Assembly: GCA_021783135.1 (NCBI GenBank)
Contig: JAJXUE010000012.1
Coordinates: forward strand, 1-63,198
DNA: 63,198 bases
Source of the DNA: Bacillota bacterium
GTDB taxonomy: Bacteria; Bacillota; Desulfitobacteriia; Desulfitobacteriales; JAJXUE01
Direction of reading: 5' to 3'
The notes beneath the pieces were generated by a model. The model was not told where the DNA came from. It saw nothing but the letters and a program-made list of their open reading frames with translations, and ran no database searches. The position numbers were made by a program, and so were the translations under genes. Shown piece by piece: positions 58,346-63,198 of this stretch. Numbering within the stretch: position 1 is the stretch's first letter; every line of letters starts with the position of its first letter.

Positions 58346-59389
58346 GTGTTTAGCTCCAACGCTTTGCCTGCGTTAAAGTGTGAGGGCGATGCGGCAAGAT
58401 TTGCGCAAGAAATTTTGCCTTTACTGGCACCGCCGCTGGCAAATCTGCTAAGAGGTATACCTGCCCCGCTCCAGTCGGGGTTGGAAGAGATAAGATTACG
58501 CTCGGGTCAACCGATTATCTTGCGTTCAGGCTTGCGGGAGTTAACTTTGGCTTCCACCGGGGAGACAATTACAGACCTTGCTCAAGGTTATCGGGTGACC
58601 CATGAGCAGGTACTTACCAGCTTGGAAATCATGACGCGCAGTTCGATTTATGCTTGGGAAGAAGAACTGCGCAACGGTTTTTTAACCCTTAAGGGTGGAC
58701 ATCGAGTTGGCTTAAGCGGCAAAGTGGTGCTGGACAAAGGAGCAGTCAAGGCTATTCGCTATGTTTCCAGTTTAAATATTCGCGTGTCGCGCGAGGTTAT
58801 CGGTATCGCACGCAAAGTTATTCCTTTCTTATTCGCTGATTACCACTTACAAAGTACCCTGATTATATCTCCGCCTCAAGCAGGCAAGACCACACTATTG
58901 CGCGACTTAATCCGCCTCATCAGTACAGGGTGCGCAGAAATTGGCCTGCCGGGTTTAAATGTGGGGGTAGTGGATGAACGCAGCGAATTGGCGGGCTGCT
59001 GGGAGGGAGTGCCGCAAAACGATCTGGGACCGAAGTGCGATGTATTAGACTGTTGTCCTAAGGCGCAAGGTATGATGATGTTGCTGCGCTCCATGGCCCC
59101 GCAAGTTATAGTTACCGATGAATTGGGCCGGGCCGAGGATATTTACGCGTTGGAGGAAGCGGTCAATGGCGGGGTAGCGGTACTAACGACAGTTCACGGC
59201 CTCGACGCTAGTGAGGTTAAGCGTAAGCCCTTGTTGCGTGAGCTACTGGCGACCGGCGTTTTTCAACGCACTATTATTTTGAGTCGGAGATTGGGTGTGG
59301 GTACGGTGGAAAAGATTATTGATCTCAAGCGGGGTGAAAATGTCCTGCACTATCCCTTGGCTCTATCCGGGAGGCGGCAATGTGATTAA
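58346..59389 (+). CDS. spoIIIAA: Stage III sporulation protein AA (ATPase)
   Basis: 347 aa from GTG 58346 (AGGGG 8 bp upstream; GTG 58337 overlaps it). A secretion-type ATPase: Walker A SPPQAGKTTLLRDL, an Asp box region, Walker B QVIVTDELGR, and the VHG motif TTVHGLDASEV. It powers the mother cell-to-forespore feeding-tube complex. First gene of the spoIIIA operon. Confidence 0.95.
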   Translation: MFSSNALPALKCEGDAARFAQEILPLLAPPLANLLRGIPAPLQSGLEEIRLRSGQPIILRSGLRELTLASTGETITDLAQGYRVTHEQVLTSLEIMTRSSIYAWEEELRNGFLTLKGGHRVGLSGKVVLDKGAVKAIRYVSSLNIRVSREVIGIARKVIPFLFADYHLQSTLIISPPQAGKTTLLRDLIRLISTGCAEIGLPGLNVGVVDERSELAGCWEGVPQNDLGPKCDVLDCCPKAQGMMMLLRSMAPQVIVTDELGRAEDIYALEEAVNGGVAVLTTVHGLDASEVKRKPLLRELLATGVFQRTIILSRRLGVGTVEKIIDLKRGENVLHYPLALSGRRQCD

Positions 59390-59894
59390 GCTGTTTGCAG
59401 ATTTGACCATTGTCGCGGGGAGTGGGGCTTACGGTTTGCTCATGTCCCGGCGCCACGTTAAACGACCGCAGCAATTGCACGCACTGCATCAGGGCTTATC
59501 AGCCTTGGAAACTGAAATTAATTACGGGGCAACCCCTTTGCCGCAGGCCCTAAAAGTGGCGGCACAAGGTATAGACCCTGCGCTGGGTTCTATATTCGAG
59601 CAAACGGCGGCCCAAATTATGGTTCAAATTCCTGCCGGTCCGGCTTGGGAAAACAGCTGCAGCAAGGCTAAACATGAGCTTTGCCTAACGGAGGAGGATT
59701 GGCGCAATATAATAAGCTTTGGCATAGGGCTGGGAACAGCCGATCGTAGTGAAGAGGTCAAAAAGTTAAAACTGGTCTGCACTCGACTACTGGCGCTGGA
59801 AGAACGCGCTGCAGAGCGAGGAGGCAAGCTGGCCCGCTTGTGGAGCTACATGGGCTTTTTAGTGGGCGCAGCTATTGCTTTGGTAATTTGGTAA
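59382..59894 (+). CDS. spoIIIAB: Stage III sporulation protein AB
   Basis: 170 aa, GTG start at 59382, overlapping spoIIIAA by 8 bp. N-terminal membrane helix (ADLTIVAGSGAYGLLMSRRHV), GspF-like cytoplasmic helical domain (LSALETEINYGATPLPQAL) and a C-terminal hydrophobic segment (GFLVGAAIALVIW). Resembles type II/IV platform proteins, matching the AA ATPase. Confidence 0.9.
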   Translation: MIKLFADLTIVAGSGAYGLLMSRRHVKRPQQLHALHQGLSALETEINYGATPLPQALKVAAQGIDPALGSIFEQTAAQIMVQIPAGPAWENSCSKAKHELCLTEEDWRNIISFGIGLGTADRSEEVKKLKLVCTRLLALEERAAERGGKLARLWSYMGFLVGAAIALVIW

Positions 59895-59907
59895 AGAGGT
59901 GGGCGGC

Positions 59908-60105
59908 ATGAATTTTGACCTAGTGTTTAAAATTGCCGGGATTGGCATTTTAATATCTGTGATCAATATTGTACTGAAACAAGCCGGCAAGGAAGAGCAA
60001 GCACAGCTGCTAACTCTAGGCGGAGTGGTGGTTGTCTTGATCTTGGTAGTGCAATTTATTGGCGAACTGTTCGGTCTGGTAAAAACAGTCTTCCAACTGT
60101 ATTGA
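59908..60105 (+). CDS. spoIIIAC: Stage III sporulation protein AC
   Basis: 65 aa from ATG 59908 (AGAGGTG upstream). Two transmembrane helices (VFKIAGIGILISVINIVLK and LTLGGVVVVLILVVQFI) around the charged loop QAGKEEQAQ, standard for this short family. Membrane part of the SpoIIIA channel. Confidence 0.92.
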   Translation: MNFDLVFKIAGIGILISVINIVLKQAGKEEQAQLLTLGGVVVVLILVVQFIGELFGLVKTVFQLY

Positions 60106-60115
60106 CGGTGTGCCT

Positions 60116-60502
60116 ATGGACGTATTGCAAATAGTCGGGTTTGCCTTAGTTGCCACCATCCTGATTGTAGTCGTTAAGAATCAGCGGCCGGAGATAGCAC
60201 TGCAAATCAGCGTTGTGGCAGGTATAGTTATTTTCTTAATGGTTGTCAGCAAAATCAAGGCTATTATCGATGTGCTGAATGACCTGGCCAATCATGCCGG
60301 GGTCAACTCTTACTATCTGACAATCATTTTAAAAATTGTGGGTGTGGCCTATATTGCCGAATTTGGGGCTCAAGTGTGTCGCGATGCCGGTGAAGGGGCA
60401 ATTGCCACTAAAGTAGAATTTGCCGGCAAAATAATGGTACTCGTCTTGGCTTTACCGATCATTGTGGCTATTTTGGAATCCGTGGTGCGCCTAATTGGCT
60501 GA
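60116..60502 (+). CDS. spoIIIAD: Stage III sporulation protein AD
   Basis: 128 aa from ATG 60116. Four hydrophobic segments; the typical IVVKNQRPEIALQISVVAGIVIFLMV opening and SYYLTIILKIVGVAYIAEFGAQVCRDAGE core identify AD. Eleven bases separate it from AC. Confidence 0.93.
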   Translation: MDVLQIVGFALVATILIVVVKNQRPEIALQISVVAGIVIFLMVVSKIKAIIDVLNDLANHAGVNSYYLTIILKIVGVAYIAEFGAQVCRDAGEGAIATKVEFAGKIMVLVLALPIIVAILESVVRLIG

Positions 60503-60518
60503 GGAGGGAGGGGAGACT

Positions 60519-61796
60519 ATGCCACATCTCAAGTTAAGGGTAATTCTGTTTTGCCTGGTGTGGACAAGTTGTCTGATAGCTTGTGTACCCTCAGCGCAGG
60601 CGGCAGTATCTGCCCCTGCTTCAGATAGCTTCTCACTGCCAAACATATCTGAGCCAAACATGCCTGCGCCAAACACATCCTTGCCGGACATTACCTTGCC
60701 CAGCACTTCGCCGTCAAGTACGCCCCAAGCGTTGGACAGTGTGGATTTGAGTAAATTACAGGATTTCATGCGTAGTATGGATCAGGAAACACTGAGCTAT
60801 TTTCCTCAACTTGATTTGACCAATCTTATGACCAAAATTAAGGAAGGGAAAGTGGATTTCCGACCGCAAAGTATCTTGGCCGGCATCGTGCAGCTCTTAT
60901 TTAAAGAAGTGGCTGCGAGCGCCGGTTTAATGGGTAAGCTGGTAATTCTGGCTGTCCTCGTCGGTGTGTTACAACATTTACAGACAGCCTTTGACGGCAG
61001 TGTGGGTAAAGTAGCCCAAACTATGAGTTATCTTGTCCTAATATCGATTGCGATTACCTCTTTGACGCTGGCCATGAACACGGGCAAAGGCGCAATTGAC
61101 AGTATGGTTGGTTTCATGCAGGCTTTATTACCGGTACTGATGACTTTGATGGTCGCGCTCGGTAACCTTAGCACCGCGGCTATGTTTCATCCGTTTATTC
61201 TGGCTTCGCTCAGCTTTATTTCCAGTATTATTAAAGACATTGTTTTTCCCCTTGTCTTTTTAGGAGCAGTTTTGGTGGTAGTCAATTTGGTTTCCGATCG
61301 CTTCAAAGTGTCCAAGCTGGCTACTTTGCTGAATAGCGCGGGTAAAGTCGTGCTAGGTCTAAGTTTAACAGTATTTATAGGCATCATGACCATTGAGGGT
61401 GCGGTAGGTTCTATCGGTGATGGAGTTGCCCTTCGCTCAGCCAAATTTGCCACTGATGCCTTTGTGCCAGTTGTTGGGCGTTGGTTTTCCGATGCTGTCG
61501 AGATGGTGGTCGGGTCAGCTTTACTGCTGAAAAATGCTATCGGTATCGTCGGGGTTGTCGTTATTTTGCTGCTTTGTCTCTTACCGGTAGTTAAAATTCT
61601 GGCCATTATGATCATCTACCGGGTAGCTGCTGCGGTAACTCAGCCTCTCGGCAACAGCGAACTGGCGGACGCGCTACAGGCGATGAGCTCCAGCCTTACC
61701 TTAGTCTTCGCCTGTGTTGCTTCGGTAGCTCTAATGTTTTTGTTAGCTGTGTTTATCATCTTGGCCACAGGCAATATGACCGTGATGCTGCGCTAG
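60519..61796 (+). CDS. spoIIIAE: Stage III sporulation protein AE
   Basis: 425 aa from ATG 60519 (GGAGGGGAG upstream). Signal-like N-terminus (LRVILFCLVWTSCLIACVPSAQA), a Pro/Ser/Asn-rich extracytoplasmic spacer with NMPAPNTSLPDITLPST repeats, then seven or so transmembrane helices with QTMSYLVLISIAITSLTLAM and LMVALGNLSTAAMFHPFIL. Polytopic membrane component of the channel. Confidence 0.94.
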   Translation: MPHLKLRVILFCLVWTSCLIACVPSAQAAVSAPASDSFSLPNISEPNMPAPNTSLPDITLPSTSPSSTPQALDSVDLSKLQDFMRSMDQETLSYFPQLDLTNLMTKIKEGKVDFRPQSILAGIVQLLFKEVAASAGLMGKLVILAVLVGVLQHLQTAFDGSVGKVAQTMSYLVLISIAITSLTLAMNTGKGAIDSMVGFMQALLPVLMTLMVALGNLSTAAMFHPFILASLSFISSIIKDIVFPLVFLGAVLVVVNLVSDRFKVSKLATLLNSAGKVVLGLSLTVFIGIMTIEGAVGSIGDGVALRSAKFATDAFVPVVGRWFSDAVEMVVGSALLLKNAIGIVGVVVILLLCLLPVVKILAIMIIYRVAAAVTQPLGNSELADALQAMSSSLTLVFACVASVALMFLLAVFIILATGNMTVMLR

Positions 61797-61816
61797 ATTT
61801 ATAGGAGGTGCGGCCT

Positions 61817-62419
61817 ATGCAGAGCATTAAAGAGCTTGTCCGCAATATAGCGGTAGTAATCCTTCTGGCCAGTTTCTTGGAATTGTTGCTGCCCAATAAT
61901 TCTATGCGTCGTTTTGTGCAACTTATTATGGGACTGTTTGTCTTAACAGCAATTGTAGGACCGGTAGCCGGTTTATTGCACCAGCCTTTGGCTTTTGAAG
62001 TACCGGCTTGGTCGCCTGCCATAGGTAACAGTGCAGAACAAGATATCGCTCAGGCTTTTCAGCAGGGTGACAGTATTCGACAGCAAAGCCAACAGGCAGC
62101 GCTAGATCAATACAAACAAGTAATGCAACGCCAAATCAAAGCCCTGGCCTTAACTGTTTCCGGCGTGAAACAGATTGACTCGGAGGTCAAGCTGAAAACG
62201 ACCGGTGCAATTGAAAGCTTGAATCTGGTTGTGGGCCAGGCTAAAGCGACCATACCGCCGGTGGAGCCGGTTGACGGAACTCGTAGCAAGACTGTGCAGC
62301 CATCCCCAACTGGTTTGAGTGCGACTGAAAAAACAATCGCCACTGAGTTGCGAGCGCGGTTAGGGGCATTGCTAGGCGTGCCGGAGGCCAAGATTACCGT
62401 GCAATTTGCGGGTAATTAA
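61817..62419 (+). CDS. spoIIIAF: Stage III sporulation protein AF
   Basis: 200 aa from ATG 61817, with TAGGAGGTG upstream. Two N-terminal helices (NIAVVILLASFLELLLP and RRFVQLIMGLFVLTAIVGPVAG) precede an extracytoplasmic ring-forming-type domain (KALALTVSGVKQIDSEVKL...LRARLGALLGVPEAKITVQF). Confidence 0.92.
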   Translation: MQSIKELVRNIAVVILLASFLELLLPNNSMRRFVQLIMGLFVLTAIVGPVAGLLHQPLAFEVPAWSPAIGNSAEQDIAQAFQQGDSIRQQSQQAALDQYKQVMQRQIKALALTVSGVKQIDSEVKLKTTGAIESLNLVVGQAKATIPPVEPVDGTRSKTVQPSPTGLSATEKTIATELRARLGALLGVPEAKITVQFAGN

Positions 62420-62457
62420 GGGTAGTAATAAAACGTGCTGGATAAGGAGGAAGCGGT

Positions 62458-63042
62458 ATGAAATGGAAGGACTGGCTTAATGGAGGTACAGAAAACAAAA
62501 AGCTGCAAATTTTACTGGTGATTATCGTGGCCGCTATTGCCCTGGTCTATTTAAGCGGCAGTTGGGTTAGCCCCCAACCAACCACTCAGGCTCAGTCGGT
62601 AGCGCCAAACCAAGCCGAACGTGAGTTGCAGACTTTGGAGACAAGCTTGCAAAGCAAAATTGCGGGTGCGCTACAGAAAATTGCGGGGGTGGGCCAAGTA
62701 AGCGTGGCGGTCACGCTCTCCTCCGGACCGCGCTCGGAATTTGGCGCCAATCAGACTCATTCTAAGACGATTCAGGAAGAAACTCCGAGCGAAGGCGGCA
62801 AGCGCGTGTCCACGCAAACGAATGACAACAGCCAAATGGTCTTGGCTGGAATTCAGTCCGGCAGTTCGACCCAACCTGTAAAAATAGTGGAGTTGAGTCC
62901 GCAGATTTCCGGCGTATTAGTTGTAGCGCAAGGGGCACGCGATCCGTATGTCCTAGAAAGAATTCAAAAATCAGTGCAAACCCTGTTGGGGGTTCCCGCC
63001 AGTAAGATTCGGGTAGAACCAATGGAGAGTGGGGGTAAATAA
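62458..63042 (+). CDS. spoIIIAG: Stage III sporulation protein AG
   Basis: 194 aa; AAGGAGGAAG lies before ATG 62458. One transmembrane helix (KLQILLVIIVAAIALVYLSG) and a ring-building motif-like domain: ERELQTLETSLQSKIAGALQKIAGVGQVSVAVTLSSG ... ISGVLVVAQGARDPYVLERIQKSVQTLLGVPASKIRV. In Bacillus AG forms the large ring in the intermembrane space. Confidence 0.94.
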   Translation: MKWKDWLNGGTENKKLQILLVIIVAAIALVYLSGSWVSPQPTTQAQSVAPNQAERELQTLETSLQSKIAGALQKIAGVGQVSVAVTLSSGPRSEFGANQTHSKTIQEETPSEGGKRVSTQTNDNSQMVLAGIQSGSSTQPVKIVELSPQISGVLVVAQGARDPYVLERIQKSVQTLLGVPASKIRVEPMESGGK

Positions 63043-63043
63043 G

Positions 63044-63198
63044 ATGGTGTTGAGAGTAAGGTTACGGCCGTTTGCAATTACTTTGCTGCTATTACTGGGT
63101 GTGTTTTGTTTGTATTTGGGCTTTAATAATATGTCGCACTGGGGGCAACAGGATAACGGGGAGCCTAAGCAAACGCAAAACGCGCTAACCGTCACCGG
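63044..63198 (+). CDS. spoIIIAH: Stage III sporulation protein AH (5' part, cut by window edge)
   Basis: 51 codons from ATG 63044, directly after spoIIIAG, running off the right edge. Basic N-terminus and a transmembrane helix (RPFAITLLLLLGVFCLYLGF) followed by a hydrophilic linker, as in SpoIIIAH, which pairs with SpoIIQ across the septum. Identified mainly by position and topology. Confidence 0.8.
   Translation, partial: MVLRVRLRPFAITLLLLLGVFCLYLGFNNMSHWGQQDNGEPKQTQNALTVT

Overview
The window comes from a spore-forming, probably anaerobic Firmicute of the Clostridia/Peptococcia type. It carries the spoIIIA operon, a sigK gene, diderm-style type IV pilus assembly genes (pilB/T/C/M/N/O/D), SipW/TasA-like proteins, a cell-wall-binding-repeat surface protein and a HesB-like gene with an in-frame UGA that is best read as selenocysteine. 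Species cannot be named from the sequence alone.

Layout. (1) 1-about 2290: right end of an element (element A) whose large serine recombinase (660-2306) ends inside sigK sequence. (2) About 2279-2436: the middle segment of sigK. (3) 2424-25731: a second, complete sigK-intervening (skin-like) element (element B), about 23.3 kb, bounded by a 13-bp direct repeat (2424-2436 and 25719-25731) that lies in the same reading frame at both ends. Removing one repeat plus the intervening DNA restores sigK exactly across its ARCIENE|ILMHLR region. The first third of sigK is absent from the window and presumably lies beyond element A, so sigK appears to be in three pieces. (4) Element B carries an excisionase-like protein, a primase-helicase with a nearby iteron-like repeat field (plasmid-like replicon), an operon of secreted or membrane-anchored proteins, small DNA-binding proteins, a complete type II-C CRISPR-Cas locus (tracrRNA, cas9, cas1, cas2, 37 repeats plus one degenerate), a HicBA toxin-antitoxin pair, a start-less DUF2442 gene, and its own SpoIVCA-like recombinase beside the right attachment site. 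(5) 25720-26088: the 3' part of sigK.

(6) 26.2-36.1 kb: chromosomal surface and matrix genes: a molybdopterin oxidoreductase fragment, sipW, two TasA/CalY-like proteins, a NarL-type regulator behind a possible attenuator, a Pro/Ser/Thr-rich exported protein, the HesB-like selenoprotein, a bacterial eRF1-like protein and a CWB2-repeat surface protein with a possibly switching leader RNA. (7) 36.2-42 kb: msrAB, yqeG and the shikimate genes aroE-[pseudopilin]-aroC-aroK-aroB. (8) 42.3-52.3 kb: minor pilins, pilB-pilT-pilC-pilA-pilD-pilM-pilN-pilO and a LysM protein. (9) 52.4-55.1 kb: aroQ, pepP, efp and a zinc-ribbon protein. (10) 55.1-58.2 kb: a c-di-GMP-I riboswitch with terminator ahead of a second minor pilin/adhesin operon. 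(11) 58.3 kb to the end: spoIIIAA-AG and the start of spoIIIAH.

The most notable inference is that an adaptive immune system sits inside a developmentally excisable element: if excision follows the known skin pattern, the mother cell would lose CRISPR-Cas9 when it rebuilds sigK, while the forespore keeps it. The genes of element B look richer in A+T than the pil/aro/spoIIIA region, which fits acquired DNA.
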